This document shows, piece after piece, positions 55,745 through 63,474 of a stretch of 64,000 nt of DNA. The translations under genes were made by a program, and so were the position numbers. The first letter of the stretch is position 1; every line of letters begins with the position of its first letter. The notes below the pieces were generated by a model, which made no database searches, was not told the origin of the DNA, and saw nothing but the letters and a program-made list of their open reading frames with translations. The DNA comes from JAJDFU01 sp964640855 (GTDB lineage: Bacteria; Bacteroidota; Bacteroidia; Chitinophagales; Saprospiraceae). The stretch lies in assembly GCA_964640855.1 (NCBI GenBank), contig CAZXIX010000011.1:1-64000 (forward strand), read 5' to 3'.

Positions 55745-56064
55745 CAAGACTGATTCTTTATCTGTTGACCCTCAATATGAGGACTTTTTTCAAAAAGCGG
55801 AAATTCCGCTAATAGATTTTCTTCTTCTTTTTGATAATTTTGCCTTGTTGGCAGAAATGAAGAGTGTGCCCTAAGGAAGTTTGTCCTTCAATTCAGCGTT
55901 AGCCTGGAACAGGCCTGACGGCCATGGAGGCCGGCTGACGCCGGTGGGAGGGCCGCTCACGCGGCTGGGGGTCGATAAGTAGATGAGGAGATTGCGGATT
56001 TCGGGAATTTCATCATTCCAGGCGATCAAAGGGAGTCACCCCATTAGCACATCAGCAAATTAAT
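55745..56064. promoter_or_regulatory. aceBA / regulator divergent control region
   Basis: 320 bases without a long gene. From the aceB side: CCTCA-ATA-TGAGG (55770-55782); a perfect 13-base palindrome GCGGAAATTCCGC (55797-55809); TAATTTTG (55835-55842), a -7 match for the regulator; then hairpins AAGGA/TCCTT (55873-55888), GCCTG/CAGGC (55902-55914), GGCC/GGCC (55920-55932), CCGGC/GCCGG (55931-55944), GCCGC/GCGGC (55952-55965) and GGAAT/ATTCC (56004-56019). A 26-codon ATG frame spans 55983-56063. Confidence 0.6.
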
Positions 56065-57579
56065 ATGATCGGTCAACAGGAACTCATCAAGATGATTTTC
56101 GGCTTCAAGCTGAAGTACTTGCGGCAACGCAGGGATCTCTCCCTGGAAGAGTTGGCCGCCAAAACCGGATTGTCCAAAAGCTATCTGCACGATATCGAGA
56201 AGGGGAAGAAATACCCAAAAGTGGACAAGATCCAGGCTTTGGCCCAGGCGTTGGATGTGGACTACGACTACCTGGTCTCCCTGCAATCGGACAAAAAGCT
56301 GGAGCCGGTGATCGAGTTGTTGAGCAGCGATCTGCTCAAATCCTTCCCCATGGAAGAATTCGGTCTGAAGCCGGACAAGCTTTTTGAACTGCTGACGGTC
56401 ATGCCCGACAAGGTGAATGCCTTCATCAGCACCATCCTGAAGGTGACGCGCAACTTCCAGGTGGGCAGCCAGAACCTGTTCCTGTCGGCGCTGCGGTCTT
56501 ACCAGGAAATGCACAACAATTACTTTCCCGAACTGGAACAAGCGGCCATAGATTTCACCAAGAAATTCGGCTTACCCGATACCGGGGCTACAGCCCTGGA
56601 AAAAGCCTTGGTCGAAGGCTTCGATATCCGGGTGGACCGGAAGGAAATGCAAAACCAGGATGAACTGAAAAGCCTGCGATCCTACTACTCCCCGGATCGA
56701 AATACCTTGTTCCTGCAGACCGGGCTCTCCGAGGCCCAGGAGCGCTTCCTCATCGGGCGCGAGCTCGGCTTCCAGGTCCTGGACCTGAGTCCCCGCCCCT
56801 ATCTGACCCGTGTCCTTCGTGCCGACTCCTTTGAGCTTTTGCTGAACAACTTCATGGCCTCCTACTTCTCCGCCGCCTTGCTCATGCCGGAGCGACCCAT
56901 GCTGCAGACCCTGCGCCGCCTGGCGCGCCAGCCTCAATGGAAAGAGGATATCATCCTGAATATGGTGGATGAATTCGGGGTGACTCCCGAGATGCTGTTC
57001 CAGCGGCTGACCAATATCCTCCCTCATTTTCTGGGCTCTTCAGATATGTTCTTCATTCGGATGGCCGGCCAACCGGATCAGGGGACCATCAAGATGACCA
57101 AAGAACTGCATTTGTCCCAACTCCATCAGCCTTATGCCAGCAAACTGGACTGGCACTACTGCCGCCGGTGGAAGTCCGTCACCTTACTGAAGGAACTGCA
57201 GTCGCGCCACAAACTGGGCGAGAAAAAAGAATTCCTGGCTGGTGCCCAGATCAGTGCGTACTGGCAGACGGACCGGCGCTACCTCATCCTGACCGTTGCA
57301 AAGCAGGACGAGCGCTCGCCCCTGCAGCAGTACGTATCAGTCACCATCGGCCTGGCAATCAACGAGCGGCTCCGGGAAGAGATCCGCTTCCTGAGCGACC
57401 CCGCGCTACCCATCCGCATCGTACATACCACCTGCGAGACCTGCTCGATCACGGATTGCGAAAGCCGGGCCGCCCCGCCCATAGCGCTGGAAGTCCGGCG
57501 GAAGGAGGAGGAGGTCCGGGTGGCCCTGGAAAGGCTGGACTCAGTTGGGTTGCAGGAAGACGATCAAGAGGCATTCTGA
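56065..57579 (+). CDS. RamB/ScfR-type transcriptional regulator (HTH-XRE, DUF2083)
   Basis: 504 residues. An N-terminal XRE helix-turn-helix (residues about 13-70, LKYLRQRRDLSLEELAAKTG, SKSYLHDIEKGKKYP) is followed by a helical region, an IrrE-like middle without HExxH (the place reads IGRELGFQVL) and the C-terminal cysteine block TCETCSITDCESRAAPP near 453-470 that marks DUF2083. Relatives RamB and MccR respond to short-chain acyl-CoA and control glyoxylate-shunt or methylcitrate genes in actinobacteria. Placement head-to-head with aceB-aceA supports control of the shunt here (inference). Confidence 0.85.
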   Translation: MIGQQELIKMIFGFKLKYLRQRRDLSLEELAAKTGLSKSYLHDIEKGKKYPKVDKIQALAQALDVDYDYLVSLQSDKKLEPVIELLSSDLLKSFPMEEFGLKPDKLFELLTVMPDKVNAFISTILKVTRNFQVGSQNLFLSALRSYQEMHNNYFPELEQAAIDFTKKFGLPDTGATALEKALVEGFDIRVDRKEMQNQDELKSLRSYYSPDRNTLFLQTGLSEAQERFLIGRELGFQVLDLSPRPYLTRVLRADSFELLLNNFMASYFSAALLMPERPMLQTLRRLARQPQWKEDIILNMVDEFGVTPEMLFQRLTNILPHFLGSSDMFFIRMAGQPDQGTIKMTKELHLSQLHQPYASKLDWHYCRRWKSVTLLKELQSRHKLGEKKEFLAGAQISAYWQTDRRYLILTVAKQDERSPLQQYVSVTIGLAINERLREEIRFLSDPALPIRIVHTTCETCSITDCESRAAPPIALEVRRKEEEVRVALERLDSVGLQEDDQEAF

Positions 57580-58862
57580 AATTCAAAATTCCACTTCCGA
57601 AATACGGGTTGCACGGACCTTCCCTGGAGATAGCCTTCAATCCCTTCCGTTAAAGCCTTCCGGTACACGATCAAAGCCTCGTGGAAGATTTCAATGGTTT
57701 GATCCACGTCGGCTTCCTTGTGCGCATAACTGATCACCAGGCTGGGCGACAGCACGCCCCGCTGCAATAACTCCTGAAGCAACAAGGTCCGGAAAGGTTG
57801 AGAGGAAAGCTGATGTTGATCCCGGGTGGAATAAACCAGGTTGAAAGGAAAACCATGGACACCTACGTATCCCGTCAGATCATTCTCGGCAATGGATTGC
57901 TCGATTCCTTTACGAAGCCGTTCTCCCTGGATTTTCATGTGCTCAATCACCGGCTCCCGTTTGTAAACGTCCACGATCGCCAAAAAGGCAGCCAGGGCAG
58001 AGTGCTCTGCTCCGTGGGTCGTCGAAAGAAGAAAGACCTTTTCCTTTTCGTGGCAGAGGCCCCCCAATTCCATAATTTCCCGCTTACCTGCCAATGCAGA
58101 AATGGCAAAGCCGTTGCCCATCGCCTTGCCGAAAGTAGACAGATCAGGTGTAATGCCATACAGGCTTTGTGCTCCTCCGAGATTCCAACGGAAGCCGGTA
58201 ATCATCTCATCAAGAATCAGCAGGGTGTTGTGCTGTTCGCAGAGTTCTTGCAATTCCTGCATGAAGTGCAGGTCGATCGGATCGTATTTCTCGATCTCCA
58301 TGATGAAGCAGGCCAGGCGGTCCGGGAACAAGCGGAACAACTGACGTACGCTATCTATGTCGTTGAAACGGAAGGAGACGGTCAGTTCTTTGATCCCATC
58401 GGGAATGCCGGCATCCATGGGAGTACTCCCGATAAACCAGTCGTCTACGGAGAAAAAGGGATGGTCGATGCAGATAGCTACCATTTCCTTTCCCGTGTAA
58501 GCGCGGGCGAGCTTGACAGCTGCCGTGGTTGCATCAGACCCATTTTTGGTAAAATTGACCATGTCTGCTCCAGGCACCAGGTCGAGAAAAGTGCGGGCTG
58601 CCTCCAACTCGATCACCGCCGGGCGGGCAAAATTGTTACCTGATTCCATCTGCCGGTATGCGGCCTTGTTGACTTCCGAAAAGGCATGCCCTAAGGTTAC
58701 GGCTCGAAGGCCCATGCCGTATTCGATGTACTCATTTCCGTCGACATCCCAAACCCGACAACCCTTTCCCTTGACCAGGTAAGGCGGTTGAAACTCGGGG
58801 TACTGGTCGTCCCCTTTGGCATAGGTGTGGGCTCCCCCGGGAATCAACTGATGTATCTCCAT
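57564..58862 (-). CDS. Class III aminotransferase, HemL-like
   Basis: 432 residues, PLP-dependent. IHQLIPGGAHTYAKGDDQYP, GCRVWDVDGNEYIEYGMG, VNFTKNGSDATTAAVKLARAYTGK, ILDEMITGFRW and the PLP lysine in STFGKAMGNGF resemble glutamate-1-semialdehyde aminomutase. The YAKGDDQYPEF start is typical of a branch often seen with surface-sugar or secondary pathways, so a hemL call is not made. ATG at 58862 is chosen; ATG at 58895 is possible. Its last 16 bases overlap the regulator gene tail-to-tail. Confidence 0.8.
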   Translation of the reverse strand: MEIHQLIPGGAHTYAKGDDQYPEFQPPYLVKGKGCRVWDVDGNEYIEYGMGLRAVTLGHAFSEVNKAAYRQMESGNNFARPAVIELEAARTFLDLVPGADMVNFTKNGSDATTAAVKLARAYTGKEMVAICIDHPFFSVDDWFIGSTPMDAGIPDGIKELTVSFRFNDIDSVRQLFRLFPDRLACFIMEIEKYDPIDLHFMQELQELCEQHNTLLILDEMITGFRWNLGGAQSLYGITPDLSTFGKAMGNGFAISALAGKREIMELGGLCHEKEKVFLLSTTHGAEHSALAAFLAIVDVYKREPVIEHMKIQGERLRKGIEQSIAENDLTGYVGVHGFPFNLVYSTRDQHQLSSQPFRTLLLQELLQRGVLSPSLVISYAHKEADVDQTIEIFHEALIVYRKALTEGIEGYLQGRSVQPVFRKWNFEFQNAS

Positions 58863-59357
58863 TTGAACCTCTAACGATCTTTTAAAACAACGCATGATTC
58901 GAAAAAGCAATTTAGATTGGGTTAACAAAACTTTACCTATTCAAATTTTCCCGTGGCAGGCATTGGGGCCTAGCCCATGCCCGGTACAAGGAAAAACGAA
59001 CGCCTTCAAGTTTTCCAGTATGTCGCCTGTCTTCTGGAGTTAATGGATCTGATGATCCGGTGTTGGGAAAGGAAATACGCTGGACCCTGGCCTTTTAAAT
59101 CATCCATGAAAAGAAAAGCCGGTCTTTCGATGGTTTAATCAATTTTTTAGTGCAATGTATTTTATATTAACAAACCTTCACGTTTTAAAACTTACAACAA
59201 AGTTCGGTCAAAACAAAACCCGAAAGAATCCTTTTTCATGAATCTTTTCTTTCACAGCATGAAATTGGCAAACCAAGCGGATTCGAGATAGTCTGTCCGA
59301 GATATTCGACGTCTTTTCATCTTCTTCATCGGATGGGGAACAAAGGCGGGTCGGCGG
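58863..59357. other. 495-base gap without recognised gene
   Basis: Between the aminotransferase start and the caspase-SUMF1 stop. It is AT-rich in 59100-59290. It holds one imperfect hairpin GGCAT(T)GGG...CCCATGCC at about 58962-58984. No reading frame with family likeness, tRNA or clear promoter was seen; it probably contains the aminotransferase promoter. Confidence 0.4.
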
Positions 59358-61076
59358 TCATTTTACACTTCGCGCCAGGCGGAACCCCAGGAAGGAATTC
59401 CGATCAACAGGTCGGCCGCGGCCCCGCTTGGCTACCCGCAGGCGATCCGGCGTGGAGTCCCAGGAGCCACCCCGCAGAACCCGATATTGGCCTTGTGGCG
59501 GACCCACCGGATCGCTTGCCCGGTTGGAGTTGGCATAATAACCGGGGGCAAACCAGTCCCAGCACCACTCCCAGACGTTGCCGGTCATATCGAAAAGGCC
59601 CAACTCGCCCTGTTGGTAGATATTCACCGGGGCGGTGAAGCAAAAGGTGTCCACCTCTCCGTAGATCATCGCCACTACCGAGACCGCATCTGCATTTTCG
59701 GGGTTCTTGAGATTGGCGAAAGGGGTATCGCCCCAGGCGTATTTCCGCTTTTTGCCCCGGCTCCGCGCTGCGAACTCCCACTCCGCTTCGGTCGGCAGGC
59801 GATAACCGGGCGATTCCCAATTGGGCCTCACCACCCACCCGAAAGGATCGTCCGGATCGAGATTGGCGGAATCTTTCCGGATGGTATCGATCTGGTAGAA
59901 GGGCTCCAATCCCTCCATGCCCGACCGCCAGTTGCAATAGAATACCGCATCGTACCAACTGACCTGGACGACCGGATGGTTGTCTTCCTGCGGGTAGCCG
60001 GGCTCGCGCCAACTTGCGGTACCCATGCGTTCGGCTGTCGTCCGGTATCCGGTCTGGGAGACAAACTCCCGGAAAGAGCCCCGGGTCACCTCATTCCGTG
60101 CCAGCCAAAAGGAAGACACCGAGACCCGGTGCAAGGGTTTCTCTTCCTCAAAGCACTGGGGATCGATATCGACGTAACAACCCATCTTGAAGCCGCCCCC
60201 TTTGATTTCTACCATTTCCGCCGTCAAGGGAGAGGTATAGATATCCGGACGGAAGAAGAAAAAGGACCCGCCCGGCTCGTGGTCGCCGAATTCCCGCACC
60301 CGGATCTTGGGCCAGGTGTTGGTCAGTACGCTGGTCAATTCGGGAAAGGTGAGCAGGCCGTCGAGCCGATCGGAGCCCCGGAGGGCCTGAAGGAAGCCTT
60401 TGGTCATGGGCGAGAACCGATCGCCGTCCGGGCTGACTTCATTACCTACAGAGGTAATGACCAGCCGGCTCTTGTATTTCAGGCTTTGCCGAATGTAAGG
60501 TTCGAGATCCCCTCCCGTGGGATTGGCCCGGCGCCACCCTTTTTGCAGAGCAATTTCCCGGTCGAAGGTACCACTGTGGCAGGCATCGATGACCAAAAGG
60601 ATATGCGGGCAGCGGTTGCGATTGGCGTATACGCCGAGATTCTGTAATTGCAGGAAGCTACTCCCGTCGGGGTCCTCGTCAAAAGGCTTCCCGTCGGCAG
60701 GAACAAAATAGCCGAAGGTGGTGAGCGAGTCGTAATAGCCATGCCCGCTGAAATAAAGCATCAATTGGTCCTCCGGATGAAAATCCTGCAGCAGCATTTC
60801 GCGCAGAGCCTGTTTGATTTCCTTCAGGCTGGGGTTTCGATAGATCAAAGTGTCGAAACCGTAGCTGTCGCTCAGTTCGGCGGCTATGAACTCGGCATCG
60901 GAAATGGGATTGCGAAGGTCTACCCAGCCATCCGGATGGTCATAAGTGTCTACGGAAAAAAAGATGGCCCGGTCTTTCCGCTCCGGAGGTAAGGAATCGG
61001 TATGGCTATCCGTGGCAAAGGTCCAAAAAGGGAAAAGCATGAACAGCCCGAGAAGGGTGTGCCTATAACTGATCAT
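59358..61076 (-). CDS. Secreted caspase (C14)-SUMF1 fusion protein
   Basis: 572 residues. A signal peptide (LLGLFMLFPFWTFAT) is followed by a caspase-like domain (about residues 35-275) with the catalytic histidine H112 in LMLYFSGHGYYDS and the cysteine C166 in LLVIDACHSGTFD. From about 288 a formylglycine-generating-enzyme fold follows: MVEIKGGGFKMGC, FWLARNEVTRGSF, PTEAEWEFAARS, FDMTGNVWEWCWDWF and VLRGGSWDSTPDR. The copper cysteines of active FGE are absent. ATG at 61076 is used because the 52 codons upstream are unlike either domain. Target unknown. Confidence 0.87.
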   Translation of the reverse strand: MISYRHTLLGLFMLFPFWTFATDSHTDSLPPERKDRAIFFSVDTYDHPDGWVDLRNPISDAEFIAAELSDSYGFDTLIYRNPSLKEIKQALREMLLQDFHPEDQLMLYFSGHGYYDSLTTFGYFVPADGKPFDEDPDGSSFLQLQNLGVYANRNRCPHILLVIDACHSGTFDREIALQKGWRRANPTGGDLEPYIRQSLKYKSRLVITSVGNEVSPDGDRFSPMTKGFLQALRGSDRLDGLLTFPELTSVLTNTWPKIRVREFGDHEPGGSFFFFRPDIYTSPLTAEMVEIKGGGFKMGCYVDIDPQCFEEEKPLHRVSVSSFWLARNEVTRGSFREFVSQTGYRTTAERMGTASWREPGYPQEDNHPVVQVSWYDAVFYCNWRSGMEGLEPFYQIDTIRKDSANLDPDDPFGWVVRPNWESPGYRLPTEAEWEFAARSRGKKRKYAWGDTPFANLKNPENADAVSVVAMIYGEVDTFCFTAPVNIYQQGELGLFDMTGNVWEWCWDWFAPGYYANSNRASDPVGPPQGQYRVLRGGSWDSTPDRLRVAKRGRGRPVDRNSFLGFRLARSVK

Positions 61077-61376
61077 CGTGAAAGGGTTTAGATGGATCTG
61101 AAGATCCGGGTTTAGTTGGGTACAATTAATACAAATAAAATGAAACCCGCCTATCCTGCCGGAGTCAGATCGGACCTTTTCGGCTTGGATTCTCCTTTCC
61201 AATGCTCGTTGCCTCTTTTCGCTGTGCCACATGGATGGTTCAATTAGATGAACTTCCCTTTCTATTATAATGCTCTAACCCCCCTTTTCATTCCCTGCGA
61301 AGGGTTAACGAAAAGCAAAAGATGAGTAGCGGGGTGCAAGTGTGGGGAGCCTGAAGCCTGAGACAAGCTGGGGTTC
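61077..61376. other. 300-base gap without recognised gene
   Basis: Between the cupin stop and the caspase-SUMF1 start. An open frame continues from the caspase gene to 61232 but lacks domain likeness. No promoter with an exact TAnnTTTG was found. Confidence 0.4.
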
Positions 61377-61736
61377 TCAGAGGATGTCCAGTTTTTTTCG
61401 GGTGTGTTCATTCTCTACGTTGCCGGTATTCAGTGTGCTCTGGGGCTCAAACAAGAGGATTTCAACCTCTTCTTCGGCCACCGGACGGTGTTCGATGCCG
61501 CGCGGCACGACGCACAGCTCGCCCGGACCCAATTCGACCACCCGGTCGCGAAACTCCAGGCGAAGCTTTCCTTTATGTACCCAAAAGAGTTCATCCTCCC
61601 TGTCGTGTCGATGCCAGACGAATATTCCCTCCAGCTTGGCGACTTTGACATGCTGACCGTTCAAGGTTGCTATGATGCGGGGGTTCCAGTGATCGTGGAT
61701 CTTGCTGAATTTTTCTTCGAGATTGATGCGTTCCAT
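61377..61736 (-). CDS. Cupin-domain protein
   Basis: 119 residues, a single small beta barrel. Metal-binding cupin motif 1 is visible as VWHRHDREDELFWVHKGKLRLEF (two His, a Glu), with motif 2 PGELCVVPRGIEHRPVA. Such one-domain cupins may be isomerases, dioxygenases or binding proteins; no function can be assigned. The ATG at 61736 (MERINLEEKF) is used; the open frame upstream is not cupin-like. Confidence 0.85.
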   Translation of the reverse strand: MERINLEEKFSKIHDHWNPRIIATLNGQHVKVAKLEGIFVWHRHDREDELFWVHKGKLRLEFRDRVVELGPGELCVVPRGIEHRPVAEEEVEILLFEPQSTLNTGNVENEHTRKKLDIL

Positions 61737-61889
61737 TTTTCCTCTTTTCGATAAGGTACGTGAATCGCTGGAGGAATCATTCTGCCCGGCCGCATCCCTC
61801 GGTGGAGATTGAAATTGGGTGGGTATCCGTGCAGCGATGCATTCATACGCCGCTGGGAGTAGTGATCCGCAAGGGCAGCTAAAGCCGAC

Positions 61890-61929
61890 AGTAAAAACAA
61901 AAAGCAGATGCCGGGATCGACATCTGCTT
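61890..61929 (-). terminator. Terminator after the secreted beta-protein gene
   Basis: A 9-bp stem AAGCAGATG/CATCTGCTT with a 10-base loop; on the minus strand it is followed by TTTTGTTTTTAC. It is 37 bases past the stop of the gene ending at 61966. Confidence 0.78.
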
Positions 61930-61965
61930 CTGTTCACTGGCTTGCTGAAAATCAGCTTTTTCGAA

Positions 61966-62562
61966 TCAATAGTTAATAGCCAGATCTTTGTAGTAATTTT
62001 TCCGGGAGGTCTGTACGACCAGTTGGTAATTGCCGCGGGCCAGTTCCTTCAGATCGTAGCGCTTTTCCAGCAGGTAGGATTCTCCGATCTCCTCCTGGAA
62101 AACAACGTCCCCCCTATTGTTGCGAATAGCGATCTGAACATCCTCCTTGGCTTGATTCAGGAAAGAGACATCCAGTTTCTGTCCTTCAAACCGAATGTTG
62201 GGCGCGGGATAAAAGGCTACCTTATCACCACAGATAACGCCCTCTTCAGTAATTTCGATCTCGCTATCCTGCTCTCCGCGATCATCCACCAGGGTAAGCG
62301 TGTAACGGCCGGGTTCTACATTCTCCAGATTGAACACCTTCCCAGGATTTTTCTCCCCGTTGAAGTATTCGTAGAGCAGCATATCCCCGGTGGTATTCCG
62401 GATCTTTGCAGTCCAGTCCCGCACTGCCCCGATCTGGGTTACGGTAACCTTCTTGCTTTCCGGAGCCGCTTCCACGTTCCAGCTTTGGCCGCTGACAACA
62501 GTAGTAGCCAGCAAGAACAAAAACAGCAGCAGGGTCTTCTCGGTCATTAGTTTCAATTTCAT
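61966..62562 (-). CDS. Secreted beta-sandwich protein, possible sorting-type C-terminus
   Basis: 198 residues. A signal peptide (EKTLLLFLFLLATTVVSGQS) is followed by two beta-rich parts: FNLENVEPGRYTLTLVDDRG near residues 76-95, and a C-terminal block YDLKELARGNYQLVVQTSRKNYYKDLAINY. The last block resembles type IX sorting or DUF3244-like endings but lacks the usual tandem strands, so export by type IX is uncertain. Start ATG at 62562 (MKLKLMTEK); MTEK five codons later is also possible. Confidence 0.75.
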   Translation of the reverse strand: MKLKLMTEKTLLLFLFLLATTVVSGQSWNVEAAPESKKVTVTQIGAVRDWTAKIRNTTGDMLLYEYFNGEKNPGKVFNLENVEPGRYTLTLVDDRGEQDSEIEITEEGVICGDKVAFYPAPNIRFEGQKLDVSFLNQAKEDVQIAIRNNRGDVVFQEEIGESYLLEKRYDLKELARGNYQLVVQTSRKNYYKDLAINY

Positions 62563-62926
62563 GTGATTGTTTCTTTTTGGTATGAGAAAATCGATCAGAC
62601 AATGCAAATGTAGAGCCGTGAACGCCTGCATGTTTTTCTCTGATTGGTCAATGCTGATACTCATTTGACCTATGTGGCATATCGAGGGGAAAAGACACCC
62701 TTTTCAGGTTTACTGAATATTAATTTCATGTAAAGTGTTGTATTTTAAATACTTACACGGAGGATATTTTTATCAAGTACTATTCCGGGCAAGCCTGGTC
62801 TTTGAGACGTAGCCTCTGATTCCAGTGAGGCATCACCTCCTTGAGCATTTCTTCCGGGCGAACACACGAAAGGCTGCGCCGTTTAAAATGTGTAATCCAT
62901 AAAAAATCATAAAGTCCTACATTGTT
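62563..62926. other. 364-base divergent gap with one -7 promoter match
   Basis: Between two divergent genes. TACATTTG on the minus strand at 62605-62612 is a likely -7 box for the secreted beta-protein gene, 43 bases before its ATG. GTATTT-T-AAATAC (around 62740-62752) is a small palindrome. No gene-like frame was seen. Confidence 0.45.
62605..62612 (-). promoter_or_regulatory. Putative -7 box of the secreted beta-protein gene
   Basis: TACATTTG fits TAnnTTTG. No clear TTTG lies at the usual upstream distance. Confidence 0.45.
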
Positions 62927-63388
62927 ATGAAAAATACTTCCCTCTGGTATAGCCTCGTCATGTTCGCAGGTTTCACCCTTTTCTTTTTGGTCATGACTGC
63001 GTTGGGATACGGAGACAATTACAATCTGCGAATCTTCAACAGCATCATTCACCTGGGCATGATCTATCTGGCCATACGGAGCTACAGGGAAAAAAGTCCG
63101 GAGTCAGCGGGAAATTATCTTTCCGGCGTAGCGGTAGGCATGTATTCTTCCATCCTGGCAGTGGTCGCCTTCTCTGCTTTCCTGTTTATCTACCTGACTG
63201 CCGATCCCGTGCTTATGGATCAGATCCGCGCCAGCGTTCCTACCGGTGAATATTTGAATCCGTTTACTGCCACCCTGTTCATAACGGTGGAAGGAATTGC
63301 CGTCAGTCTGATCGGATCCTACATTTTGACCCGGATCATCGACAGCCGGATGTCTACCGGCAAGTACTCGATAGCGGATAGGGAGTAA
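62927..63388 (+). CDS. DUF4199-like four-helix membrane protein
   Basis: 153 residues with four hydrophobic segments (about 7-26, 36-48, 68-92 and 113-135). The order, the GMIYLAIRSYREKSPES loop after helix two, and FIYLTADPVLMDQIR after helix three resemble the Bacteroidota DUF4199 family. Function is unknown. Convergent with the TonB-dependent receptor, with a terminator between. Confidence 0.68.
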   Translation: MKNTSLWYSLVMFAGFTLFFLVMTALGYGDNYNLRIFNSIIHLGMIYLAIRSYREKSPESAGNYLSGVAVGMYSSILAVVAFSAFLFIYLTADPVLMDQIRASVPTGEYLNPFTATLFITVEGIAVSLIGSYILTRIIDSRMSTGKYSIADRE

Positions 63389-63441
63389 AACGAAAATTTA
63401 TCAAGGCATCCTACCAGACTCTCCCGGATATAACCCGCTCC

Positions 63442-63472
63442 AGCCGGCCTGTACAGGTTGGCTCTCTTTTTT
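63442..63472 (+). terminator. Terminator after the DUF4199-like gene
   Basis: AGCCGGCCTG/CAGGTTGGCT pair over 10 positions with two G.U, then CTCTTTTTT. It ends three bases before the convergent receptor stop. Confidence 0.7.
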
Positions 63473-63474
63473 CG

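Noticed and set aside
57564..58862. Calling the aminotransferase hemL
   Set aside because: The N-terminal GGAHTYAKGDDQYP branch differs from tetrapyrrole-pathway GSA aminomutases, and no heme gene is nearby.
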